Shown: positions 1 to 9,226, counted from the first letter of the stretch. The stretch is 64,000 bases of DNA from Sodalis ligni (GCF_016865525.2 NZ_CP075169.1:2542337-2606336); one strand, 5' to 3'. Notes: a model not told the origin generated them from the sequence alone. A program made the numbers and translations.

Positions 1-725
1 TTAATGCCGCTTCTTATTGTGGTATTAGTCACAATGTTATGGGAAAACAGGATGAAATGATGCGCTGTGCATTTCTCGATATTGCCCCTCATCACCTGCC
101 GCAACTGTTCGAGCATGGACTCTTTATCCCGGGCCGGCACCGGCCGGAGGGTATAGATATCGCAAGAATCCACCTTATCCAGTAAAAACAGCGGCTGCCT
201 ATCCTGCCGGTTGAAATAGACATAGGCCATCAACAGGGTGGCGGCAAAGGCGATACCCAAGACGCCGTTGATAAAGATTTCTTTAGTTGACGAGGATTTT
301 TCGGCGGTGAAAGCGTCGTCCGGCTGCCCGTCTTCTCTATCCTGAGGTTGGGGCAAAGAAGCGGCGGGCGGCTGAGGTGGGTTTTCCTCCTGGGTTATCA
401 GCAAGCGATCGTTAAGCTTCAGCCCGCGTTTGGGTAAGGTCACTATGGCCGTCGCATCCAAATGCAGGGATATGAGCGCTTTTCTCAGCAGGCTGATTTG
501 CTGATTCAAATTGCCGTTTGAGGGCTGCATTCCGTATTTTACCCAGACGCTGTCAAATAACCATTCACGGGTTACCGTATTCCCTTCGCCGTGGGCGGCT
601 ATTAACGCTTCCAATACCCGGCCGGCGGTATTGGATAATTTAATTACAGAGGCATTATTATTTAATAAGCCTAATTGATATCCCGCGGTGTCAAATAAAA
701 CTGAATGATTAATTAAATACTTCAT
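1..725 (-). CDS. ToxR/CadC-like membrane-anchored winged-helix regulator (3' end cut by window)
   Basis: The frame opens at the ATG ending at 725, with GGAG about 6 bases upstream, and runs off the left edge without a stop after 241 codons. Residues 1-110 look like a Trans_reg_C winged helix: a helix around LSNTAGRVLEALI, the transactivation loop with REWLFDSVW, and the wing ending TLPKRGLKL. A proline- and acid-rich linker follows, then one hydrophobic segment at about 150-171, then an apparently periplasmic part. This is the ToxR/CadC layout: cytoplasmic DNA binding, one membrane pass and a sensor outside. The signal sensed and the targets cannot be read from the sequence. Confidence 0.8.
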   Translation of the reverse strand, partial: MKYLINHSVLFDTAGYQLGLLNNNASVIKLSNTAGRVLEALIAAHGEGNTVTREWLFDSVWVKYGMQPSNGNLNQQISLLRKALISLHLDATAIVTLPKRGLKLNDRLLITQEENPPQPPAASLPQPQDREDGQPDDAFTAEKSSSTKEIFINGVLGIAFAATLLMAYVYFNRQDRQPLFLLDKVDSCDIYTLRPVPARDKESMLEQLRQVMRGNIEKCTAHHFILFSHNIVTNTTIRSGI

Positions 726-783
726 AACACGCTCCATAATGGACCGCTAAGCCGAACAATACATAGACCTGATTTGAAGACTA

Positions 784-806
784 TATACCCGTCATACTTT
801 ACGTTG
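784..806 (-). repeat. dispersed enterobacterial repeat, end fragment
   Basis: TATACCCGTCATACTTTACG is the reverse complement of the terminal motif AAGTATGRCGGGTATA, which also occurs at 11365-11380, 20094-20109 and 51305-51320. Only one end of the element can be recognised here. Confidence 0.6.
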
Positions 807-1042
807 CTAGGGTATATTGAGAGGCGGCGCCGAAAGTCATCAGTAATAAAATATGTTAATTAAGTAGCGATCCAAGGCGATGGATAAAACGCGTCGGTTT
901 ATTTATCGACGATTATAATCGGCGTCGCGGAAAGAAAGAGTTATGTCGCGCCGAAAATCAACAAAAACCGTACGCCATTACAAAAAGCGCTACTGATCGG
1001 ACTTGTTCAGCGCACACATGTACGCTAGGATAGCATTCCTCA

Positions 1043-1067
1043 AGTGACTACAATGATTATAGTTACT
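1043..1067. promoter_or_regulatory. palindromic operator in front of the HxlR gene
   Basis: The halves AGTGACTACAAT and ATTATAGTTACT are an inverted repeat around G1055 with four mismatched pairs. The ACTA...TAGT core resembles known YodB/HxlR-family operators (TACTA-spacer-TAGTA). It ends about 40 bases before the chosen ATG, which fits autoregulation by the HxlR protein. Confidence 0.55.
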
Positions 1068-1108
1068 GAGGATTGCGTGTTAAACCCGCTGATAACCATC
1101 AGGAAAGT

Positions 1109-1648
1109 ATGCAAAGAACCCATTTTGACCATATGGCTTGTCCCATAGCACAATCCCTGGAACGGATAGGCGAGTGGTGGAGCATGTTGATCGTGCGGGA
1201 TGCCTTTCGCGGTTTGACCAAATTCGATGAATTCCAGCATAGCCTGGGGATATCCCCCACCATGCTGACCCGGCGGCTCAATACGCTGGTGCGAAACGAT
1301 ATTATGTTTAAGCAACCCTACCAGACGCGGCCGGTCCGCCATGAATATCTTCTGACCGAACGCGGATTGGCGCTGTTTCCGGTGCTGATTTCACTGCTGG
1401 ACTGGGGTAACCGCTTGTTAGACGACGATCGGATCGCTATCGTGCCGGTGCATCGCCACAGCGGCAAAGCGGTCACGCCGCAAGTGATTGACAGGCAGAG
1501 CGGCGAGCGGCTCACCTATCATAATGTCAATATTATCACCACCGCGCGTTGCGCCGGAACGGGCAACAAGCCGCAGCGTGACGCGCATCGGGAAATTTCC
1601 GCTCCTTACCAACATCAACAACCCTATAACAGGACAGGCAATGAATAA
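1109..1648 (+). CDS. HxlR-family winged-helix transcriptional regulator
   Basis: The protein is about 179 aa. Residues 7-100 carry the HxlR (PF01638) pattern: an early Cys in HMACPIAQSLERIG, then WWSMLIVRDAFRG, the recognition region LGISPTMLTRRLNTLV and the wing RPVRHEYLLTERG. Members are small redox- or electrophile-responsive or metabolite-responsive repressors or activators, and the early Cys suits a thiol switch. I prefer the ATG at 1109, behind AGGAA, to a TTG at 1073 that has no usable spacing to GAGGA. The 3' end overlaps the next gene by 8 bases, so the synthase is probably translationally coupled and is the likely regulated target. The C-terminal 40 residues look atypical for the family. 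Confidence 0.8.
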   Translation: MQRTHFDHMACPIAQSLERIGEWWSMLIVRDAFRGLTKFDEFQHSLGISPTMLTRRLNTLVRNDIMFKQPYQTRPVRHEYLLTERGLALFPVLISLLDWGNRLLDDDRIAIVPVHRHSGKAVTPQVIDRQSGERLTYHNVNIITTARCAGTGNKPQRDAHREISAPYQHQQPYNRTGNE

Positions 1649-2912
1649 GCGTCGAGTAGTGATCACCGGCATGGGTGCCGTATCGCCGTTAGGCTGTGGC
1701 GTAGAAACCATCTGGTCGAGGTTGCTGGCCGGGCAATCGGGGATCGGGCCTTTGCCGGAAGAAATGGTCGCGCTGCTGCCGGTGAAAATAGGCGGCCAGG
1801 TGCCGACGTCGGAACAGGATCCCGAAGCGGGTTTGTATCCGGATCGGTACGTTCCGCCGAAAGATCAGAAAAAAATGGACCGGTTTATCCTCTTCGCCAT
1901 GGCGGCGGCGGATGAAGCTCTCCGTCAGGCCGGCTGGACGGCCGATACCGATGAACGTCAGGAGCGTACCGCCACCATTATCGCCACCGGTATCGGCGGA
2001 TTCCCCGCCATCGCCAATGCGGTGCGCACCTCGGATAACCGCGGGCCAGGGCGGCTCTCTCCCTTTACCGTTCCGTCGTTTCTGGCCAATCTGGCCGCCG
2101 GACATGTTTCCATCAAGCACCATTTCCGCGGACCTATCGGCGCGCCGGTCACCGCCTGCGCGGCCGGTGTGCAGGCTATCGGCGACGCGGTTCGCCTGAT
2201 TGCCAACGATGAGGCGGATATCGCCCTGTGCGGCGGGGCCGAAGCGGCCATCGATACCGTAAGCCTGGGTGGATTCGCCGCCGCCAGGGCGGTCTCCACT
2301 CACTTTAACGACGCTCCGGCCGCCGCTTCCCGTCCTTTTGACCGGGATCGCGACGGTTTTGTCATGGGCGAAGGGGCGGGTCTGCTGGTGGTGGAAGCCC
2401 TTGACCATGCCCTGGCCCGTGGCGCCACGCCTCTGGCGGAAATAGTGGGTTATGGCACCACCGCGGACGCCTATCATATGACCTCCGGCGCGGAAGACGG
2501 CGACGGCGCTTACCGGGCAATGAAAATCGCCCTCAAGCAGGCCGGCGTCTCGCCCCAGCAGGTGAGGCATTTAAATGCCCATGCCACCTCGACCCCGGTG
2601 GGGGATTTGGGCGAAATCAACGCCATAAAACATCTGTTCGGTTTGGGTTCGGCACTGGCCGTCACCGCCACCAAATCGGCAACCGGCCATTTGCTCGGCG
2701 CCGCCGGCGGCCTTGAGGCCATTTTTACCGTTCTGGCCTTGCGCGATCAAATCGTTCCGGCCACCCTTAACCTGGAGAATCCGGACCCGGCCACCGAAGG
2801 TTTGCATCTGGTGCGCAAAGAGGCGGAGCCTTATGAAATGACCTACGCCTTATCCAATGGCTTCGGTTTTGGCGGCGTCAACGCCAGCATCCTGCTGAAA
2901 AAATGGTCGTGA
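1641..2912 (+). CDS. FabF-type 3-oxoacyl-[ACP] synthase II
   Basis: This is a condensing enzyme of 423 aa, which elongates acyl-ACP with malonyl-ACP with loss of CO2. The complete triad is visible: Cys173 in VTACAAG, His314 in LNAHATSTPVGD and His350 in SATGHLLGAAGG. The N terminus RRVVITGMGAVSPLG and the end GFGFGGVNASILLKK are typical of KAS II. The ATG at 1641 has AGGACAGG in front and lies inside the end of the HxlR gene. No acpP, fabD or fabG is nearby, whereas the housekeeping fabF normally sits in that cluster. This is therefore probably a paralogue under dedicated control, perhaps for altered membrane lipids or a secondary product. Confidence 0.88.
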   Translation: MNKRRVVITGMGAVSPLGCGVETIWSRLLAGQSGIGPLPEEMVALLPVKIGGQVPTSEQDPEAGLYPDRYVPPKDQKKMDRFILFAMAAADEALRQAGWTADTDERQERTATIIATGIGGFPAIANAVRTSDNRGPGRLSPFTVPSFLANLAAGHVSIKHHFRGPIGAPVTACAAGVQAIGDAVRLIANDEADIALCGGAEAAIDTVSLGGFAAARAVSTHFNDAPAAASRPFDRDRDGFVMGEGAGLLVVEALDHALARGATPLAEIVGYGTTADAYHMTSGAEDGDGAYRAMKIALKQAGVSPQQVRHLNAHATSTPVGDLGEINAIKHLFGLGSALAVTATKSATGHLLGAAGGLEAIFTVLALRDQIVPATLNLENPDPATEGLHLVRKEAEPYEMTYALSNGFGFGGVNASILLKKWS

Positions 2913-2994
2913 TATCAGCTTTTCCCAGGGCGCTCCTGGCTTGGCGGCGATAATACCGCCCGCAACCAAGCGTAATCCGAATTGATGTAAATCA

Positions 2995-3034
2995 GGGGCG
3001 GGGGGGATGGCTGTTGTACCCCCCCCCCTATTGT
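2995..3034 (+). terminator. G-run/C-run hairpin after the FabF gene, with a C10 tract
   Basis: Seven G (3000-3006) face ten C (3019-3028) across a 12-base loop, followed by the T-rich TATTGTTTTAT. It could terminate the synthase transcript. The long C tract lies 50 bases before the next ATG and is also a slippage-prone sequence. Confidence 0.4.
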
Positions 3035-3077
3035 TTTATATTTAGGCCTATATCGTTTAAAAAACCACCCCCCTCTT

Positions 3078-4166
3078 ATGAACACGCCCCGTTTCGCCCG
3101 ACAATTCTGTCTGCACATCCTGTTGTGTTTTTCGTTTCTTGCCGCCAGTTTCAGCGCCGTGGCGGATCGTGTCCTTACCGATCAGCTCGGACGCCAGGTG
3201 ACCCTGCCCGATCGGGTGACGCGAGTGGTGGTGCTACAGCATCAAACCCTGAATCTGCTGGTGCAGTTGCACGCCGCCGATGATGTGGTGGGAATATTGT
3301 CCAGCTGGAAAAAACAGCTGGGCCCGGACTTCGTGCGTTTTGCTCCAAGGCTGGCCTCTTTGCCTATGCCGGGGGATTTGACGCAGGTGAATATCGAAAG
3401 TCTGCTGGCGGAACATCCGCAGGTGGTCTTCGTCGCCAACTATGCGCCGCCGGAAATGATCAAGCAGATTGAATCCGCCGGCATCCCGGTGGTGGCCGTC
3501 TCGCTGCGCAAGGATCGTCCCGGCGAACAGGACAAGCTGAATCCCGCCATGGCGGACGTAGAGCAGGCCTATAACGAGGGCCTGAAAGAGGGCATCCGTC
3601 TGGTGGCTGCGGTGGTTAACCGGCAGCCGCAGGGGGAGGCGATGATTGACTATGCCTTCCGCGCCCGCGAGGAAGTAGCCGGCCGGCTCAAGGATGTGCC
3701 CGCCGATAAGCGGGTGCGGGTGTATATGGCGAATCCGGATCTCACCACCTATGGCTCGGGAAAATACACCGGCCTGATGATGCAGCATGCCGGCGCGCTG
3801 AACGTGGCGGCGGCTACGGTAAAGGGTTTCAAACAGGTTTCCATGGAACAGGTATTGGCCTGGAACCCCCAGGTGATTTTTGTGCAGGATCGCTATCCGG
3901 AAGTGGTACGGCAAATCAACCGCGATCCGGCCTGGCAGTCTGTAGACGCCGTGAAACAGCACCGGGTATTCCTGATGCCGGAATATGCCAAGGCCTGGGG
4001 CTATCCCATGCCGGAAGCGTTGGCCATCGGTGAGCTGTGGATGGCCAAGCAGCTCTATCCGCAACGGTTCGCCGATGTGGATATGAACCGCCGGGCCGAC
4101 GACTATTATCAGCGCTTTTACCGCATCCGCTGGTCGCCGCGCCAGGTGGACGATGCCGCCCGCTAA
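3078..4166 (+). CDS. FecB/BtuF-type ABC transporter substrate-binding protein
   Basis: The protein is 362 aa with a signal peptide ending near AASFSAVA (about residue 30), so it is periplasmic. The fold is the two-lobed TroA/PeripBP_2 type: VLTDQLGRQVTLPDRVTRVVVL at the start (mature N terminus), VNIESLLAEHPQVVFVAN in lobe 1 and VLAWNPQVIFVQDRYPE in lobe 2. The family delivers siderophores, haem, cobalamin or, as in Haemophilus MolA, molybdate and tungstate. The ModA-like gene beyond this operon makes Mo/W the leading guess. The ATG has no Shine-Dalgarno sequence; an A-run and a C-run precede it. The 3' end overlaps the permease gene by 14 bases. Confidence 0.85.
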   Translation: MNTPRFARQFCLHILLCFSFLAASFSAVADRVLTDQLGRQVTLPDRVTRVVVLQHQTLNLLVQLHAADDVVGILSSWKKQLGPDFVRFAPRLASLPMPGDLTQVNIESLLAEHPQVVFVANYAPPEMIKQIESAGIPVVAVSLRKDRPGEQDKLNPAMADVEQAYNEGLKEGIRLVAAVVNRQPQGEAMIDYAFRAREEVAGRLKDVPADKRVRVYMANPDLTTYGSGKYTGLMMQHAGALNVAAATVKGFKQVSMEQVLAWNPQVIFVQDRYPEVVRQINRDPAWQSVDAVKQHRVFLMPEYAKAWGYPMPEALAIGELWMAKQLYPQRFADVDMNRRADDYYQRFYRIRWSPRQVDDAAR

Positions 4167-5160
4167 CGGCCATGGCGCGGGGGTACAACCGGTACTGGCG
4201 GCCCTCACGCTCGTCATCGCCTTTCTCTCGCTGGGCATGGGGCAATACGCGCTTTCTCCGCTGCAGGTTCTAAGTGAACTGGCGTCGCCGTTTCATCACC
4301 ATCAGGTGGCCGGCCAGATCATCTGGATGGTGCGCATGCCGCGTATCCTGACCGCCTGCCTGGCGGGCGGGGCGCTGGCGCTCTGCGGGGCCGCCCTGCA
4401 GGGCATTTTCCATAATCCGCTGGTGGATCCGCATATTATCGGCGTCAGCGCCGGCGCCGCGTTCGGCGGGACGCTGGCCATCCTGTTCGGACTGACGCCG
4501 CTGGCGTTGCTGGGGTCGGCGTTTGTATTCGGTTTATTGGCGCTGGGATCGGTATATGTGATTGCCGCCACCCTGGGGCGGGATAATCTGCTGATGCTGA
4601 TTCTGGCGGGGATTATCCTGAGCGGTTTTTTTTCGGCATTGGTCAGTCTGCTGCAATACCTGGCCGACACGGAAGAAAAACTGCCCAGCATCGTGTTCTG
4701 GCTGCTGGGGAGCTTCGCCACCGCCGATTGGCATAAGGTGCTGATGCTGGCGGTACCGGTGCTGCCGGCGGGTTTACTGCTGCACCGCCTGCGCTGGCGG
4801 GTTAATATTCTGTCCCTGGGGGACAGGGATGCCGCTTCTTTGGGCATGTCTGTTGCCAATCTCCGCCGCGGGGTGCTATTGCTGTGCGCGGTGCTGGTAG
4901 CGGCGCAGGTATCGGTGAGCGGCAGCATCGGCTGGATCGGCCTGGTGATTCCCCATCTGGCCCGCCTGCTGGCGGGGGCGGATCATCGCCGTTTGTTGCC
5001 TACCGCTTTCTGGCTGGGGGCCGGCTTTATGATCCTGGTGGACGATGCGGCGCGAACCCTGAGCCAGGCTGAAATCCCCCTGGGCATCATCACCGCCCTT
5101 ATCGGCGCGCCGCTGTTTGCCTGCCTGCTGGTACGGGATAATCGCCGGAGGCATCAATGA
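4153..5160 (+). CDS. FecCD-family ABC transporter permease
   Basis: The protein is 335 aa with about ten hydrophobic segments, an inner-membrane permease that works as a dimer. Family marks include MVRMPRILTACLAGGALALCGAALQ near residue 60, NPLVDPHIIGVSAGAAFGG, and the coupling region GSIGWIGLVIPHLARLL, where it meets the ATPase. The ATG lies 14 bases inside the binding-protein gene and the stop overlaps the ATPase start (ATGA), so all three are tightly coupled. The substrate cannot be told from the permease alone. Confidence 0.9.
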   Translation: MPPANGHGAGVQPVLAALTLVIAFLSLGMGQYALSPLQVLSELASPFHHHQVAGQIIWMVRMPRILTACLAGGALALCGAALQGIFHNPLVDPHIIGVSAGAAFGGTLAILFGLTPLALLGSAFVFGLLALGSVYVIAATLGRDNLLMLILAGIILSGFFSALVSLLQYLADTEEKLPSIVFWLLGSFATADWHKVLMLAVPVLPAGLLLHRLRWRVNILSLGDRDAASLGMSVANLRRGVLLLCAVLVAAQVSVSGSIGWIGLVIPHLARLLAGADHRRLLPTAFWLGAGFMILVDDAARTLSQAEIPLGIITALIGAPLFACLLVRDNRRRHQ

Positions 5161-5918
5161 GGGAGATTACCCTTGCTACCCGGCAACTGCTGTACGGCCA
5201 TGGCGAGGCGCTGTGTGATCCGCTTGATTTCGCCTGCGCCGCCGGTGAGGTTTGCGCGGTGCTGGGGGCGAATGGCCGGGGAAAAACCTCTTTGTTACAG
5301 ACCCTTATCGGCACGCTGCCGGCCCTGGGCGGAACGGTGCATTGCACCGGCGGCATCGGCTTTGTGCCGCAGGAGTTCACCTCGGCCTTCGCCTACCGGG
5401 TATTTGATATCGTGCTGATGGGGCGGGCGGCCCAGGTGGGGTTGTTGAGAATGCCGGACCGGCGGGACGATAGCATCGTCCGTGAGGCGCTGGAAGCCCT
5501 CCATATCGCTCCCCTGGCCGATCGGCCGTTTCACTCCCTTTCCGGCGGCCAGCGGCAACTGGTGCTGATGGCCCGGGCGCTGGCGACCCAAGGCCGCCTG
5601 CTGGTGCTGGATGAACCCGCTTCGGCCCTGGATCTTTTCAATCAGCAGGCGGTGCTGCAACTGATTCGCCGCCTCGCCAGGGAGCAGGGGATAAGCGTTC
5701 TGTTCACCACCCATGACCCGTCCCATGCCGCCCTGGCGGCGGATAACACCCTGCTGCTGCTGCCGCAAAGGCAATGGCTGTTCGGCGCCACCGGCGAGGT
5801 GCTTGGCGAGGAGAATCTGCAGCAAGCCTACGGCGTGACGGTAAAACAGATCAACGTTACCCACCAGGGCCGGGATTATTCCCTTCTGGCGCCGTTGTTT
5901 GATGTGCCCAAGCGGTAG
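5157..5918 (+). CDS. FecE/MolC-type ABC transporter ATP-binding protein
   Basis: This is a 253-aa cytoplasmic ATPase. It has a Walker A motif GANGRGKTS (residues ~38-46), the signature LSGGQRQ, a Walker B motif LLVLDEPASALD and an H-loop TTHDPSHA, so it should be active. One Gly of the usual GxNGxGKS is kept, with Arg in the variable position. It overlaps the permease gene by four bases. Its last 62 bases lie opposite the 3' end of the leftward ModA-like gene, an unusual convergent overlap. Confidence 0.9.
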   Translation: MREITLATRQLLYGHGEALCDPLDFACAAGEVCAVLGANGRGKTSLLQTLIGTLPALGGTVHCTGGIGFVPQEFTSAFAYRVFDIVLMGRAAQVGLLRMPDRRDDSIVREALEALHIAPLADRPFHSLSGGQRQLVLMARALATQGRLLVLDEPASALDLFNQQAVLQLIRRLAREQGISVLFTTHDPSHAALAADNTLLLLPQRQWLFGATGEVLGEENLQQAYGVTVKQINVTHQGRDYSLLAPLFDVPKR

Positions 5919-6666
5919 CGGCGTTAACCTCGGGATTCAACTCTGGGATAACAGGCATAAAACCCGCCGCCAGCAGCTGCTTTTGTCCCGCCGGAGAAAG
6001 GATATATGCCGCCAGCGGTTCGGCGGCGGCGGTGCCCACCCCCAGGGAATAAAGCGCCCGCACGTTGAATTGCGCCGGGATCTCCACCACCCGCAGCAAC
6101 GGATCTTGCCCAAGCAGCCGGGCGTAGTGGGCGTAACCGATAAAGATATCCGCTTTGCCTTGATGAATCAGCCAGCCGGCGGCAATGGCGCCTGCCGGCA
6201 GCGGGGGAGAATCGGCGCCGCCCACCAGTTGCCTGGCCCGCGCTTTAAGCACCCCGGCGCAGGGCGGCAGCAGCGGGGCGATATTATCGAACAGTTGCCA
6301 GGTATAATCTCCCGACGGATCGCAGCCGGGGGTGGACATGCCGATAATCAGAATGGGATTGCCCAGCAGCGCCAGCCAGTCCGCCCCCAGTGTCGCCGGC
6401 GTATTGCGCACCGTCAGACACAGCCGGTTGGCGATAAAGGGCTGCACCCGCAATATCCGGCCCGCCGCCAGCAGCCGCGGCGGATGGGGGGTATTGGGGG
6501 AAGGGAAGAGATCGCAGGGCGCTCCCGCCTCGATGCGCTGGCGCAGCAGGCCGGCGGGGCCGTATTCCGCCTGTACCCGCTGCCCGGTTAAACGGGTATA
6601 TTCCGCCAGTAAAGGCGTTAGCGCCGTGCGCAGACTGCCGGCGGCCAAAACGGTTAAACAGGTCAA
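5857..6666 (-). CDS. ModA-like substrate-binding protein lacking a signal peptide
   Basis: The protein is about 269 aa. It begins MTCLTVLAAGSLRTALTPLL, which is the ModA/extracellular solute-binding type 11 motif (AAGSL...) that normally follows a leader peptide. Other family features are AEYGPAGLLRQRIEAGAPCDLFPS and DIFIGYAHYARLL. The start is TTG at 6666, placed by GGAG six bases upstream. No leader lies in frame before it, so the product may be cytoplasmic unless a start was missed or lost. Its place beside a Fec/Mol-type importer suggests a joint role in molybdate or tungstate handling. The last 62 bases overlap the ATPase gene on the other strand. Confidence 0.7.
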   Translation of the reverse strand: MTCLTVLAAGSLRTALTPLLAEYTRLTGQRVQAEYGPAGLLRQRIEAGAPCDLFPSPNTPHPPRLLAAGRILRVQPFIANRLCLTVRNTPATLGADWLALLGNPILIIGMSTPGCDPSGDYTWQLFDNIAPLLPPCAGVLKARARQLVGGADSPPLPAGAIAAGWLIHQGKADIFIGYAHYARLLGQDPLLRVVEIPAQFNVRALYSLGVGTAAAEPLAAYILSPAGQKQLLAAGFMPVIPELNPEVNAATAWAHQTTAPEGNNPGPGG

Positions 6667-6901
6667 GACGCGCTCCGGTAACGTTCCTCAAGGGTTAACA
6701 AAATATTATCAAATCCGCGCATGCAAGAAAGGTTTCCGGTGACGATCCGCTATCGGAAACGGGTAATTTCTTATAGCCGGACACATTCTTATTCAGACTA
6801 TGCCTTGCTTCAAAGTTTGACTTTAAGCACAGTTTATACTGTCCGGGCGCAACATCGTTACATTCCTGTACAAGTTCTGCTAAGCCACAAGGAATCCTAC
6901 A

Positions 6902-9181
6902 ATGGATGAACAACTCAAACAGAGTGCTTTAGATTTTCATCAATTCCCACAACCAGGGAAAATACGGATTACCCCGACTAAACCGTTGGCTACCCAACGC
7001 GATCTGGCGCTGGCCTATTCACCGGGCGTTGCCGCCCCTTGCCTTGAAATCGCCGCCGATCCCCTTGCCTCCTATAAATACACCGCCCGGGGCAACCTGG
7101 TAGCGGTGATTTCCAACGGCACCGCGGTGCTGGGACTGGGCAACATCGGCGCGCTGGCCGGCAAACCGGTGATGGAAGGCAAAGGCGTCCTGTTTAAAAA
7201 ATTTTCCGGCATTGATGTGTTCGATATCGAGGTTGATGAATCAGAACCCGATAAACTCATCGATATCATTGCCGCGCTGGAGCCCACCTTCGGCGGTATA
7301 AACCTTGAAGATATCAAGGCGCCCGAATGTTTCTACATCGAGAAGAAACTTCGTGAACGCATGAAAATCCCGGTATTCCACGACGATCAGCACGGTACGG
7401 CCATTATCTGTACCGCCGCGGTGATGAACGGTTTACGGGTGGTGGAAAAATCCATCAGCGACGTGCGCCTGGTGGTTTCCGGCGCCGGCGCCGCCTCCAT
7501 CGCCTGTCTCAACCTGCTGGTGGCGCTGGGCCTGAAGCTGCACAATATCATCGTCTGCGATTCCCGCGGCGTGATCTATAAGGGCCGGGAAACGGACATG
7601 GCGGAAACCAAAGCCGCCTATGCCATCGAAGACAACGGCATGCGCACCCTGGCGGACGCCATTCACGGCGCCGATATTTTCCTCGGCTGTTCCGGTCCCG
7701 GCGTGTTGACCCAGGACATGGTGAAAACCATGGGCACCAAACCCCTGATCCTGGCGCTGGCCAATCCGGAACCGGAAATATTGCCGCCGCTGGCCAAAGC
7801 GGTGCGGCCTGATGCCATTATCTGTACCGGCCGCTCCGACTATCCCAACCAGGTCAATAACGTCCTGTGCTTCCCGTTTATCTTCCGCGGCGCGCTGGAT
7901 GTGGGCGCCACCACCATTAACGAAGAGATGAAGCTCGCCTGCGTGCACGCCATTGCCGACCTGGCGATGGCCGAACAAAGCGACGTGGTGGCCTCGGCCT
8001 ATGCCGATCAGGATTTGACCTTCGGCCCGGATTACCTTATTCCCACTCCCTTCGATCCCCGGCTGATTATAAAAATCGCCCCGGCGGTAGCGAGGGCGGC
8101 GATGGATTCCGGCGTAGCCACCCGGCCCATTGAAGATTTCGATGCCTATGTGGAGAAACTCACGGAGTTTGTCTACAAAACCAACCTGTTTATGCGGCCT
8201 ATCTTCTCCCAGGCGCGCAAACAGCCGAAACGGGTCGTGATGGCCGAGGGCGAAGACGAACGCGTCCTGCATGCCACGCAGGAACTGGTCACCCTGGGAC
8301 TGGCCACACCTATTCTTATCGGCCGTCCGAGCGTTATCGAGATGCGGCTGAAAAAACTGGGGCTGCATATTACCGCCGGTAAAGATTTCACCGTGGTCAA
8401 TAACGAGTCCGATCCGCGCTTCAAAGAGTACTGGGGCGAATATTACCAGATCATGAAACGGCGGGGCGTTTCTCCTGAACAGGCGCAGCGCGCGTTAATC
8501 GGCAACCCGTCCCTTATCGCCGCCATCATGGTGAAACGCGGCGAAGCGGATGCCATGATTTGCGGTACCGTCGGCAGCTATCATGAACATTACAACGTGG
8601 TGGAATCGGTGTTCGGCTTCCGCGAGGGCGTCCACGTCGCCGCGGCGATGAACGCCTTGCTGCTGCCCAGCGGCAATACTTTCCTCACCGATACCTATGT
8701 GAATGACGATCCGACGCCGGAGCAGCTGGCGGAAATCACCCTGATGGCGGCGGAAACGGTGCGGCGTTTCGGTATTGAACCCAAGGTCGCGCTGTTATCC
8801 CATTCCAGCTTCGGCAGCTCCAATGCCCCCGCGGCATGCAAGATGCGTAAAACCCTTGAGCTGGTGCGGGAAAGAGCGCCGGAGCTGGAAATAGACGGGG
8901 AAATGCACGGCGACGCGGCGCTGGTGGAAAGCATTCGCCATGAGCTGATGCCCGACAGTCCGCTGAAAGGCTCGGCGAATCTCCTCATCATGCCGAATAT
9001 GGAAGCCGCGCGCATCAGCTACAATCTGCTGCGCGTCTCCTCCTCGGAAGGCGTGACGGTGGGGCCGGTCCTGATGGGCGTGTCAAAACCGGTGCATATC
9101 CTTACGCCGGTGGCTTCGGGGCGGCGCATTGTGAATATGGTGGCGCTGGCGGTGGTGGAAGCCCAGACCGAGCTGCTGTAA
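6902..9181 (+). CDS. maeB: NADP-dependent malic enzyme (oxaloacetate-decarboxylating)
   Basis: The protein is 759 aa, the same length as E. coli MaeB. It converts malate to pyruvate and CO2 with NADP. Residues 1-430 hold the malic domain: [13 protein letters not shown], the metal and catalytic stretch [26 protein letters not shown], and the dinucleotide fold [13 protein letters not shown]. Residues ~430-759 are a phosphotransacetylase-like domain ([18 protein letters not shown]), known in this family to have a regulatory rather than a transacetylase role. The start ATG follows AAGGAATCCTACA. The gene stands alone and is intact; it may also help dispose of oxaloacetate and malate from citrate. 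Confidence 0.97.
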   Translation: MDEQLKQSALDFHQFPQPGKIRITPTKPLATQRDLALAYSPGVAAPCLEIAADPLASYKYTARGNLVAVISNGTAVLGLGNIGALAGKPVMEGKGVLFKKFSGIDVFDIEVDESEPDKLIDIIAALEPTFGGINLEDIKAPECFYIEKKLRERMKIPVFHDDQHGTAIICTAAVMNGLRVVEKSISDVRLVVSGAGAASIACLNLLVALGLKLHNIIVCDSRGVIYKGRETDMAETKAAYAIEDNGMRTLADAIHGADIFLGCSGPGVLTQDMVKTMGTKPLILALANPEPEILPPLAKAVRPDAIICTGRSDYPNQVNNVLCFPFIFRGALDVGATTINEEMKLACVHAIADLAMAEQSDVVASAYADQDLTFGPDYLIPTPFDPRLIIKIAPAVARAAMDSGVATRPIEDFDAYVEKLTEFVYKTNLFMRPIFSQARKQPKRVVMAEGEDERVLHATQELVTLGLATPILIGRPSVIEMRLKKLGLHITAGKDFTVVNNESDPRFKEYWGEYYQIMKRRGVSPEQAQRALIGNPSLIAAIMVKRGEADAMICGTVGSYHEHYNVVESVFGFREGVHVAAAMNALLLPSGNTFLTDTYVNDDPTPEQLAEITLMAAETVRRFGIEPKVALLSHSSFGSSNAPAACKMRKTLELVRERAPELEIDGEMHGDAALVESIRHELMPDSPLKGSANLLIMPNMEAARISYNLLRVSSSEGVTVGPVLMGVSKPVHILTPVASGRRIVNMVALAVVEAQTELL

Positions 9182-9199
9182 ACCGGCGTCGCCACCGGC

Positions 9200-9226
9200 G
9201 GTCCGGGCGCGTTACCTGCCCGGACC
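9200..9226 (+). terminator. hairpin after maeB, possible terminator
   Basis: GGTCCGGGC and GCCCGGACC form a perfect 9-bp stem over a 9-base loop, 19 bases after the maeB stop. No T-run follows, so intrinsic termination would be weak. Confidence 0.4.

Larger units (their letters stand above)
726..1108. other. gene-free interval between the ToxR-like and HxlR genes
   Basis: This is a divergent promoter region of 383 bases. It holds one truncated copy of the dispersed repeat (784-806) and a 25-bp imperfect palindrome (1043-1067). I see no other convincing gene or RNA in it. Confidence 0.6.

Noticed and set aside
1689..2570. Long leftward frame of 293 codons opposite the FabF gene
   Set aside because: It is a GC-rich shadow of a clearly conserved gene and shows no family motif or ribosome-binding site.
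3234..4238. Leftward frame of 334 codons opposite the FecB-type gene
   Set aside because: It lies fully antisense to a recognised binding protein and has a His/Arg-rich composition typical of reversed codons.
6813..6845. Promoter TTGACT...TATACT before maeB
   Set aside because: The hexamers are only 12 bases apart, too close for a sigma-70 promoter.
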